Shown: one piece after another, positions 22,958-29,611 of the stretch
How the letters are laid out: each line of letters starts with the position of its first letter
Position numbering within the stretch: the first letter of the stretch is position 1
Origin: an uncultured Lachnospiraceae bacterium
GTDB lineage: Bacteria; Bacillota; Clostridia; Lachnospirales; Lachnospiraceae
NCBI GenBank assembly: GCA_910587955.1
Contig: CAJUNN010000039.1
Coordinates: forward strand, 1,984 to 31,594
Direction: 5' to 3'
Length of the DNA: 29,611 nt
Translations under genes and position numbers: made by a program
Notes under the pieces: generated by a model
Seen by the model: the letters and a program-made list of their open reading frames with translations, nothing else
The model's database searches: none
What the model was told of the DNA's origin: nothing

Positions 22958-23785
22958 TTAATGGGAGGAAGAAGAGAGCTCCTGTTCCAGTTCGGCTATG
23001 CGCTGGAGGGCTTTCTGGTACTGCTGTTCTCGTTTTTGATATAATTGTCTTTCTTCCTGGTATTGCTGTCTTTCTTCCTGATATTGTTGTATCTCTAATG
23101 TTACTTCTTTTTGTTCTTCTCTCAGCCGTTCTAATTCTGTCTGCATCTCATCAATCATCAACTGCACCGTATTCCGGTCCAGCTCCTGCAGTTCTTCCGA
23201 AAAAAATCCCATAACAGCCTCCGTTTTCCGGCATAACTGGTATGCCTCCTGGTACATCTGTCTGAAATCCGGCCAGGTTTCAATCAACTGGACGATCCGG
23301 TCTGGATCGTCCGTGCTGAAAAAGGTAAGCCAAGCCTCCAGCCGGGTGTTTATGGTTTTATTGTGCTGGATTTTCCGGAAGATGTCAAGTGGGATAAAGA
23401 GATATTTTTGCAGAAGCTCCAGATCCAGGCCCGTATCGGATTCCTGCTGAAAATAGTGGAGATAGGTGTGAGGAAATTCATGAAATTGTTTAGGGCTTTT
23501 TTCGTAGAGAATGATGGTATAGACGCTTTTGATGTCCTTGTAGCTGAACTTCTTTTTCTTCTGACTGCGGACTCTCTTGTACTGGCGCAGGAGCATGTCA
23601 GAGGAGTAGCAGGCGCTCCGCTGTCCGGTAAAGAGATAGCCGATTTTTTGGACCTCCAGGTTTGCCAGGGTGGAGTCCTCCAGTTCGACCACAATATCGG
23701 TAATCAGCAGTGTGCTTTCATCGGCAATGCGTGTGGAATCGTTGGGCAGGACATAGAGAATCCGGACTTCCTGTCCAAGAAGCAA
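22958..23785 (-). CDS. Rpn/PDDEXK_2 family transposase-like protein, likely 5'-truncated
   Basis: This 275-aa protein is related to the PD-(D/E)XK transposase group (PDDEXK_2). The core is clear: VLPNDSTRIADESTLLITDIVVELED (residues about 12-37), then ANLEVQKIGY (active-site strand) and SSDMLLRQYKRVR. The C-terminal half ends in a Gln/Glu-rich coiled coil with QQYQEERQ repeats (about 225-270). The N-terminal 50 or so residues usual for the family are missing. The frame begins at a TTG, with GGGAG 8 bases upstream. Reading further upstream in the same frame gives stops at 23789-23791, 23801-23803 and 23804-23806, then an open stretch beginning MDGNVNAAGEILKKL. This looks like a decayed 5' end. 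It may be a pseudogene or a shortened protein. Confidence 0.7.
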   Translation of the reverse strand: MLLGQEVRILYVLPNDSTRIADESTLLITDIVVELEDSTLANLEVQKIGYLFTGQRSACYSSDMLLRQYKRVRSQKKKKFSYKDIKSVYTIILYEKSPKQFHEFPHTYLHYFQQESDTGLDLELLQKYLFIPLDIFRKIQHNKTINTRLEAWLTFFSTDDPDRIVQLIETWPDFRQMYQEAYQLCRKTEAVMGFFSEELQELDRNTVQLMIDEMQTELERLREEQKEVTLEIQQYQEERQQYQEERQLYQKREQQYQKALQRIAELEQELSSSSH

Positions 23786-23834
23786 ATTTTATGCTCCCAT
23801 TTATTAGAGCTTTTTTAAGATTTCCCCCGCAGCA

Positions 23835-23863
23835 TTGACATTCCCATCCATCCCTTCTAAAAT
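23835..23863 (+). promoter_or_regulatory. Consensus promoter for glmS
   Basis: TTGACA (23835-23840), a 17-base spacer and TAAAAT (23858-23863). It leaves a leader of only about 50 bases before glmS, too short for a glmS ribozyme. It lies across the decayed 5' end of the minus-strand Rpn gene. Confidence 0.85.
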
Positions 23864-23920
23864 AAATAGTAAAGAAAGTACAGACGGAAATTTGAGACAG
23901 AAGGAAAAGGAGTTTATTTT

Positions 23921-25762
23921 ATGTGCGGAATTGTTGGTTTTACGGGAAATGCCCAGGCGGCGCCGATTCTCTTGGACGGTTTGGAGCGGTTGGAATACCG
24001 GGGATACGATTCAGCCGGAATCGCAGTGAAGAGAGACGATTCGGATAAGGTGGAAATTGTGAAGGTGAAAGGACGCTTAAAGCAGCTGGCGGAAAAGACG
24101 GACGGCGGCCGGGCAGTGTCCGGGTGCTGCGGCATCGGCCATACCAGGTGGGCCACCCACGGGGAACCTTCCATGCAGAATGCCCATCCCCATTTCAGTG
24201 AGGGGCAGAGCGTGATCTTGGTGCATAATGGGATCATTGAAAATTATCTGGAATTGAAAGAGAAGCTGCTGAAGGGCGGTTACACCTTCTACTCCCAGAC
24301 GGATACAGAGGTTGTCACCAAGCTTCTGGATTACTATTATCAGAAATGCCAGGGGAATACCCTGGACGCTATCGTAAAGGTTATGCTCCGGGTGCGGGGG
24401 TCCTATGCCCTGGGGATTATGCTGAAAGAGGAGCCGGGAGTGATTTATTCCGTCCGCAAAGACAGTCCGCTGATTGTGGGCCAAAGCGGGGAGGGCAGCT
24501 TTATTGCTTCCGATGTTCCGGCTCTTCTAAAATACACCCGCAGCGTGTACTATATCGATAACCTGGAAATTGCACGGCTGGATGGCGGGGAAATCCGTTT
24601 CTATAATATTGACAAGGAAGAACTGAAAAAAGATCCGGTAGAGATTAAATGGGATGCCGAGGCGGCGGAGAAAGGCGGCTACGAGCATTTCATGATGAAG
24701 GAGATCCAGGAGCAGCCCAGGGCGGTTCACGATACCATTCATTCCTATGTAAAGGATGGAGGGATTGATCTGGGAAGCGTGGGCCTCACCGACGAGGACA
24801 TCCGCAAAATTTCCCGGCTTTACATGGTTGCCTGCGGCAGCGCCTATCATGTGGGAATGGCGGCCAAATACATTTTTGAAGATCTGGCGGGGATTCCCGT
24901 GGAGGTAGATCTGGCTTCGGAGTTCCGTTACCGGAATCCCATTCTGGAGAAAGATTCCTTGGTGGTGATTATCAGCCAGTCCGGAGAGACGGCGGACAGC
25001 CTGGCGGCCCTGCGGGAGGCAAAGAGCCGTGGCGTGCGCACTCTGGCGGTGGTTAATGTGGTGGGTTCCAGTATTCCCCGGGAGGCGGATAATGTCTTCT
25101 ATACCATGGCAGGGCCGGAGATCGCCGTGGCTACTACCAAAGCTTACAGCACCCAGCTGATTGCTTCCTATTTGCTGGCTATCCGGTTCGCTTACGTAAG
25201 GGGGAAGCTGGAAGAAGAGGGTTACACCAGGATGGTACAAGAGCTGATGACCCTGCCGGAGAAAATACGCAGGGTATTGGAGGATAAGGAGCGCATCCAG
25301 TGGTTTTCCAGCAAATTTGCCAATGTCCGGGATATTTTCTTTATCGGCCGGGGACTGGACTATGCCATCAGCCTGGAAGGCAGCCTGAAAATGAAGGAGA
25401 TCAGTTATGTCCACTCAGAGGCCTATGCGGCGGGAGAGCTGAAACACGGCACAATTTCCCTGGTGGAGGACGGAACCCTGGTGGTGGGAGTGTTAACCCA
25501 GGCGCCTCTGTTTGAGAAGATGGTGTCGAACCTGGTGGAGGTGAAGAGCCGGGGAGCTTATCTCATGGGCCTTACCAATTACGGCAATTATGCCATTGAG
25601 GATACGGTGGACTTTACGGTCTATGTGCCTAAGACGGATCCCCATTTTACCACCAGCCTGGCGATTATCCCTTTGCAGCTGATGGGATATTATGTGAGCT
25701 GCGCTAAGGGTCTGGATGTGGATAAGCCGCGGAATCTGGCAAAATCTGTGACAGTGGAATAA
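23921..25762 (+). CDS. glmS: Glutamine-fructose-6-phosphate aminotransferase
   Basis: GlmS makes glucosamine-6-phosphate from fructose-6-phosphate and glutamine, the entry to peptidoglycan and other amino sugars. The 613-aa protein starts MCGIVGFTG, with Cys2 as the glutaminase nucleophile after Met removal. GLERLEYRGYDSAGIAV and GIGHTRWATHGEPS complete the N-terminal glutaminase domain. Two SIS domains follow: SQSGETADSLAAL and ATTKAYSTQ in the first, GRGLDYAISLEGSLKMKEISY in the second, with ELKHGTISL after it. It ends in the family-typical LAKSVTVE. A good AAAGGAG site precedes the ATG. The next gene starts 18 bp after its stop and may be co-transcribed. Confidence 0.97.
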   Translation: MCGIVGFTGNAQAAPILLDGLERLEYRGYDSAGIAVKRDDSDKVEIVKVKGRLKQLAEKTDGGRAVSGCCGIGHTRWATHGEPSMQNAHPHFSEGQSVILVHNGIIENYLELKEKLLKGGYTFYSQTDTEVVTKLLDYYYQKCQGNTLDAIVKVMLRVRGSYALGIMLKEEPGVIYSVRKDSPLIVGQSGEGSFIASDVPALLKYTRSVYYIDNLEIARLDGGEIRFYNIDKEELKKDPVEIKWDAEAAEKGGYEHFMMKEIQEQPRAVHDTIHSYVKDGGIDLGSVGLTDEDIRKISRLYMVACGSAYHVGMAAKYIFEDLAGIPVEVDLASEFRYRNPILEKDSLVVIISQSGETADSLAALREAKSRGVRTLAVVNVVGSSIPREADNVFYTMAGPEIAVATTKAYSTQLIASYLLAIRFAYVRGKLEEEGYTRMVQELMTLPEKIRRVLEDKERIQWFSSKFANVRDIFFIGRGLDYAISLEGSLKMKEISYVHSEAYAAGELKHGTISLVEDGTLVVGVLTQAPLFEKMVSNLVEVKSRGAYLMGLTNYGNYAIEDTVDFTVYVPKTDPHFTTSLAIIPLQLMGYYVSCAKGLDVDKPRNLAKSVTVE

Positions 25763-25780
25763 GGATACGGAGAATCAGGC

Positions 25781-28700
25781 ATGAAGAAAAGGTGGAAATA
25801 CAGATATAGAGGAATGGTTTTGCTGGCGCTGGCGCTTGTGCTGGCTGCCGGAGCCGGGAAGGCTGCGGCATTTCCGGTGCTGGCCCGGGGAATATCCGGT
25901 TCCGGCAGAAACGGCCGGGATACGGAAGAGGTTGTCCTTACAGAGGATGAACAAAAGATTTACAACGGGCTGAAGTCTGCCGCTGCCCGCATAGCGTCCG
26001 GGAAAAAGTCATCCGCAAAAGTTGCTGTGAGCGGTTTTTCGTCCCTTTGGAATTCCCAGAAGGATATCAGTGAAATGATGGACCGGATTATTGGGAAGCT
26101 TTTGAAGGATGCAGCCGCCGATTTCTACTGGTATGATGCGGAGGCCGGAAGCTACTCCAGCTGGACCTATGCAGACAGCGGGAAGGTTCTGACCATGACC
26201 ATCTCTATGGCTGTCCGGCCGGAGTATCAGGGGTTTGATCCGTATACGGCAGATACGGATATTACTGCGGCGGCGAAGCCGGCTATGGACCGGGCCTGGT
26301 CCATTGTGAGCAGAAGCCGGAACCAGACGGACTACAGGAAGCTAAAGGCTTATTTGACAGAGATTTGCAGATTGATTTCACCGGAGAACGAAGACAGCGG
26401 CGAAACTTCCCTTTCGGACGCGGATCCCTGGCCTTTGATTTGGGTGTTTGACGGGGATGCACAGACGAATCCCGGAGCCGAAGGGTATGCGAAGGCATTT
26501 CAATATCTCTGTGATCTGTCTGTCTTTGAAAATGCCGCCTGCTATACGGCAGAAGGGGTCGCTTCCGGCGGAATCGGTGCGGACGGCCACTTATGGAATC
26601 TTGTTTCCCTGGACGGAAATCATTATCTGGTGGATGCAGCCAACTGCGACACCGGAATGCCGGGTGCCCCGGACAGGCTTTTTCTGGCCGGGGGAGAGGG
26701 CTCTGTGAGGTACGGATATACCGTTTTCCTGAATGAGGAAGGGGACAGTATGACCTACCAGTACAATACGGACCAGGAAGGACTTCTGGGCAGTATTTTG
26801 CGCCTGTCTTCCTATTCGTATCTGGATCCGGCTACCCTGAAACTCCGGATCACGGCTCCGCAGGCGGAGGAAGTAGTCTTTGGGGAACCGGTGGATTCCG
26901 GAATTCTTAAGGGGGGCTCTGCGGAGGATAGCAAGGGGCGCCAGGTTGCAGGCACTTTTACTTGGGCCGGAGATGTGGATTTTTACGGAAATGCAGGTAC
27001 AAATACCCTGGAGGCTGTCTTTACGCCGGACAATTCCCAGTATGAACCGGTGGAGGAGATTCCGGTTGCCGTGACAGTAAACAAAAGACCGGTTACGGTT
27101 GAGGCGGAGGCAAAGACAAAGGTTTACGGAGAACCGGATCCGGAGCTGACCTATGTTTTTACAAATGTGATAGAAGGATATCCTTTGGCCGGCAGCCTGA
27201 CACGTGCGGCCGGTGAGGATGCGGGGACATATAACATTTCCCAGGGGGATCTGGACGAAAAAAAGAATCCCAATTATTCGATTGCCTTTACGGAGAACGA
27301 GCTGGAAATCAGCCCGGCTGCGTATCGGGAGCAGGTGAAAGGAAATCAAGGGATATGGCCCGGAACGGGAGAGTTTGAACAGCCTGTTTTTACCGGGGTA
27401 AAGGGAGAGACGCTTAAGGGAACATTAACGTATAGTTACAACGGCCGGACAGATCTGACTTATGAGGCCTTAAAGGCGGAGCTTGCAAAGCTGCCGGTCA
27501 ATGCAAAGGGGACCCTAGCTTATACTTTTGTACCGGAAAAAAACTATGGTTCCGGGAACGGCAGCATTGGGTTTTTCATCAAAACCCTGGAATTTTCTGT
27601 GGGAAATGCAAAGGCGTCGGTTTCCAATGCAGTGACGGTAAAAAGTAACGCAGCCTATGGGGATTCCTGGACAGATATTGTAAAAATCGGTTCCATTACG
27701 GCGAAGTCGGGAACGGGAAGCGACAGCGATCCCCAGCATTTCAAGCTGCGGGAGAAGGGGATGCCGGGGGTAGGAAAGGCACAGAGCTTCCAGGTGCTCT
27801 ACAGCGGGACCATAGACGGCGTGACGTATGCAGATGAGATTGTCTGCACGGGTACGGTGGATGTGAAAAGGCGTGCGGTCACCGTGTCGGCAGGCAGCTA
27901 CCAGGTGAGCAAAACTTACGATAAGACCAGAACGGGGGGAACCGTCAGCGGAAAGCTGTCTCTGAACAACGTTTTGAAAGAGGATGCGGATAGGCTGAGT
28001 GTCACGGCAGTGCCGGAAGGATATACCAGCCCGAATGTCAGCGGACCGAAGGAAATGACGGTAAAGATTTCCCTGAGCGGAGCGGCAGCGGGCAATTATG
28101 AGCTTGACAGTGATACGGTGGAGGTTCCCTGTGAGATTAAGCCCAAGACCATTACACCGGCGGTGAAAATATCAGGCAGCTACAGCTATACGGGTTATGC
28201 CATTGCCCCATCCCTGTCTGTGACAGACGGCTCGGATGTGCTGGCGTCTTCGGATTATCAGATGGTGCTGAGCAAGAACAAGGAGGTGGGGACTGCCAAT
28301 GTGTCCGTGCGGCCCAGAAGCGGCGGCAATTATACCTGGAGCCCGGCAGTAGAGACCGAGTTTACCATTCAAAAAGGGGACTACAAAGGAATTAAGACCG
28401 GTTATGCAGCGGAGAAGGCGGGCGGAACGGCAGTGTTTGAGCTTTCCTCTATGCTTCCGGCGGGATACCAGCTGGGAGATATCCGTGTGGCGGATGAAGA
28501 TAAGATTCTGGACGGCTCCCCCTGGCTTTCCGACACGGCATTGTCCTGCAGGCTATCCGGGGATGGGAGCAAAAAGGGGAAAACTGCGGTAATCACCCTT
28601 CCGGTAACAGATTCGGATAGTTTCCGTGCCTTTGAGCTGACCTTCACGGTGGCGATGGATGCAGGGAAAGAGGAGCCGGATAACCGGCCGGAGGACAAAG

Positions 28701-28972
28701 ATCAGAGCGGCGCTGACTCCAAACCGGACACCTCTAAGGACGGGGAGGCTACCTGGGATATCCCGGATAACCGGCCGCCGGCCGGGGGAGAAAAGGAAGA
28801 AAACCCGGACAAGAGGGAGCCGTCAGAAGAGACTGGAGCAGATTCCAAGGACAGCGGGCCTTCCGTGAATCCCTGGCTGATAGGTGTATGGTGCCTGCTG
28901 GGCGCAGGGCTTTTCGCAGGCGTGTTCGGCAGTGCCTATTATGCCAAAGTCCGGAAGAAAGATGAGGAATAG
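25781..28972 (+). CDS. Membrane-anchored MBG/YDG surface protein with transglutaminase-like domain
   Basis: This is a 1063-aa exported protein. Residues 1-30 form a signal peptide (KKRWKYRYRG, then a hydrophobic run). A transglutaminase-like domain lies at about 60-310. Its His (H270 in DGHLWNLV) and Asp (D285 in YLVDAANCD) are in place. The usual Cys position, in the CEGYAKAF motif, is Ala233 (GAEGYAKAF). An MBG domain lies near 431-511 (KVYGEPDPELTYVF). A YDG-type repeat lies near 696-786 (VSKTYDKTRTGG) and another MBG-like repeat near 787-870 (YTGYAIAPSLSV). A Pro/Asp/Lys-rich linker leads to a transmembrane helix (about 1031-1050) and the tail KVRKKDEE. No clear LPXTG is visible, so anchoring is probably by the helix. 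It starts 18 bp after glmS. Confidence 0.85.
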   Translation: MKKRWKYRYRGMVLLALALVLAAGAGKAAAFPVLARGISGSGRNGRDTEEVVLTEDEQKIYNGLKSAAARIASGKKSSAKVAVSGFSSLWNSQKDISEMMDRIIGKLLKDAAADFYWYDAEAGSYSSWTYADSGKVLTMTISMAVRPEYQGFDPYTADTDITAAAKPAMDRAWSIVSRSRNQTDYRKLKAYLTEICRLISPENEDSGETSLSDADPWPLIWVFDGDAQTNPGAEGYAKAFQYLCDLSVFENAACYTAEGVASGGIGADGHLWNLVSLDGNHYLVDAANCDTGMPGAPDRLFLAGGEGSVRYGYTVFLNEEGDSMTYQYNTDQEGLLGSILRLSSYSYLDPATLKLRITAPQAEEVVFGEPVDSGILKGGSAEDSKGRQVAGTFTWAGDVDFYGNAGTNTLEAVFTPDNSQYEPVEEIPVAVTVNKRPVTVEAEAKTKVYGEPDPELTYVFTNVIEGYPLAGSLTRAAGEDAGTYNISQGDLDEKKNPNYSIAFTENELEISPAAYREQVKGNQGIWPGTGEFEQPVFTGVKGETLKGTLTYSYNGRTDLTYEALKAELAKLPVNAKGTLAYTFVPEKNYGSGNGSIGFFIKTLEFSVGNAKASVSNAVTVKSNAAYGDSWTDIVKIGSITAKSGTGSDSDPQHFKLREKGMPGVGKAQSFQVLYSGTIDGVTYADEIVCTGTVDVKRRAVTVSAGSYQVSKTYDKTRTGGTVSGKLSLNNVLKEDADRLSVTAVPEGYTSPNVSGPKEMTVKISLSGAAAGNYELDSDTVEVPCEIKPKTITPAVKISGSYSYTGYAIAPSLSVTDGSDVLASSDYQMVLSKNKEVGTANVSVRPRSGGNYTWSPAVETEFTIQKGDYKGIKTGYAAEKAGGTAVFELSSMLPAGYQLGDIRVADEDKILDGSPWLSDTALSCRLSGDGSKKGKTAVITLPVTDSDSFRAFELTFTVAMDAGKEEPDNRPEDKDQSGADSKPDTSKDGEATWDIPDNRPPAGGEKEENPDKREPSEETGADSKDSGPSVNPWLIGVWCLLGAGLFAGVFGSAYYAKVRKKDEE

Positions 28973-28979
28973 GGTCTGC

Positions 28980-29611
28980 CTATTTGCCCTCCGGCCTGCG
29001 GTTCCCGTGGTTCTCACGGTAAAGGGAAGGGCTTACGCCCTTCTTTTTCCAGAACAGCCGGGAAAAATACAGGGTATTTTCATATCCTACGGAAAGTGAG
29101 ATAATGGACACGGCCAGATCCGTTTCCTGGAGCAGGGTGCAGGCTTTCTGGATCCGCAGCTCCAGCAGGTATTCCAGGAGGGAGGACCCGGTGGCGGACT
29201 TGAAGAGCCGGTGCAGGTAGGAGCGGTTCAGCCCCAGGGAGTCGGCCAAAGACTGGATGGAGATGCTTTGGGCGTAATTGGACTCCATATATTTCAGGAC
29301 TTCTTCCACATAGCTGATTTGTTTTTCCCGGGGAGAGAGCTGCTCCCTGGGAAATTTGCTTGCAAGCAGAAATAAGTATTCATAGAGGATGCTGTTCATG
29401 ATCAGATCCCGGTTGGAGGGAAGATGGCTGGCTTCAAACATTTTTTCATGACAGAGGCGGATGCGGTCGTCCTTTTCGTAGTGAAAAACCGGAGAGGACA
29501 AAAGAGAAGTCCGTTCTAGGTAACTTTTGATTTTTACTCCCTGAAAACCTATCCAGGTGTAGGTCCAGGGATTTTTTTTGTCTGCCTCATAGTAGGTGAG
29601 TTCGTCAGGCC
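28980..29611 (-). CDS. AraC family transcriptional regulator (partial, runs off window)
   Basis: This is the C-terminal part (210 complete codons) of an AraC/XylS-type regulator whose 5' end lies beyond base 29611. The frame is open to the window edge, with NPWTYTWIGFQG near the edge. That is a common segment in the sugar-sensing N-terminal cupin of Lachnospiraceae AraC proteins. The DNA-binding domain has two helix-turn-helix units: SIQSLADSLGLNRSYLHRLFK, then AVSIISLSVGYENTLYFSRLFWKKKGVSPSLYR. The TTG at 29501 is not a real start. It is convergent with the MBG/YDG gene, with only 7 bases between the stop codons. The target cannot be assigned. Carbohydrate-use regulation is typical for the family. 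Confidence 0.9.
   Translation of the reverse strand, partial: PDELTYYEADKKNPWTYTWIGFQGVKIKSYLERTSLLSSPVFHYEKDDRIRLCHEKMFEASHLPSNRDLIMNSILYEYLFLLASKFPREQLSPREKQISYVEEVLKYMESNYAQSISIQSLADSLGLNRSYLHRLFKSATGSSLLEYLLELRIQKACTLLQETDLAVSIISLSVGYENTLYFSRLFWKKKGVSPSLYRENHGNRRPEGK

Overview
The window looks like part of a chromosome from a gut-type member of the Lachnospiraceae (Clostridia). The evidence is the gene order recJ-apt-rel-MBL hydrolase-hemZ-HD-GYP-hisS-aspS, strong AGGAGG-type ribosome binding sites, the oxygen-sensitive style HemZ, and sortase-type and MBG-domain surface proteins. This placement rests on remembered gene order and protein style, not on a database search.

Bases 1-4140 are an accessory, visibly AT-rich island on the plus strand. 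It holds six small unrelated genes: an Imm33/DUF2185-like protein, a lipoprotein, a 63-aa membrane protein, an alpha/beta hydrolase, a DUF3795 zinc protein and a 31-aa membrane peptide. Most gene boundaries carry a short hairpin or the octamer RGAAGTTG, often right at the stop codon, as in a cassette array. The genes sit among copies of a roughly 370-bp structured repeat (A 1-355, B 3671-4025, inverted C 3382-3630, partial inverted D 1306-1401). Three copies fold into a long hairpin whose arms differ between copies but stay complementary. No recombinase gene is present in the window.

Bases 4145-14757 are the housekeeping block. RecJ is followed by a strong promoter and a tightly packed run: Apt (purine salvage), bifunctional Rel ((p)ppGpp), a glyoxalase-II-like hydrolase, HemZ, an HD-GYP protein and HisRS. 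AspRS follows after a 159-bp gap that carries a 28-bp direct repeat. Two terminator hairpins close the unit.

Bases 14758-18035 hold an Rpn/PD-(D/E)XK transposase-like gene that overlaps a convergent DUF1294 membrane gene by 60 bp, then glyA with its own promoter, leader and a textbook terminator.

Bases 18036-29611 are a cell-surface region. It holds a 1531-aa sortase-type wall protein with an MBG-like domain, a minus-strand Rpn gene that seems to have lost its 5' end, glmS driven from a consensus promoter lying in that lost 5' end, and a 1063-aa membrane-anchored MBG/YDG protein with a transglutaminase-like domain that lacks its cysteine. Last is the 3' part of a minus-strand AraC-family regulator that runs off the window.
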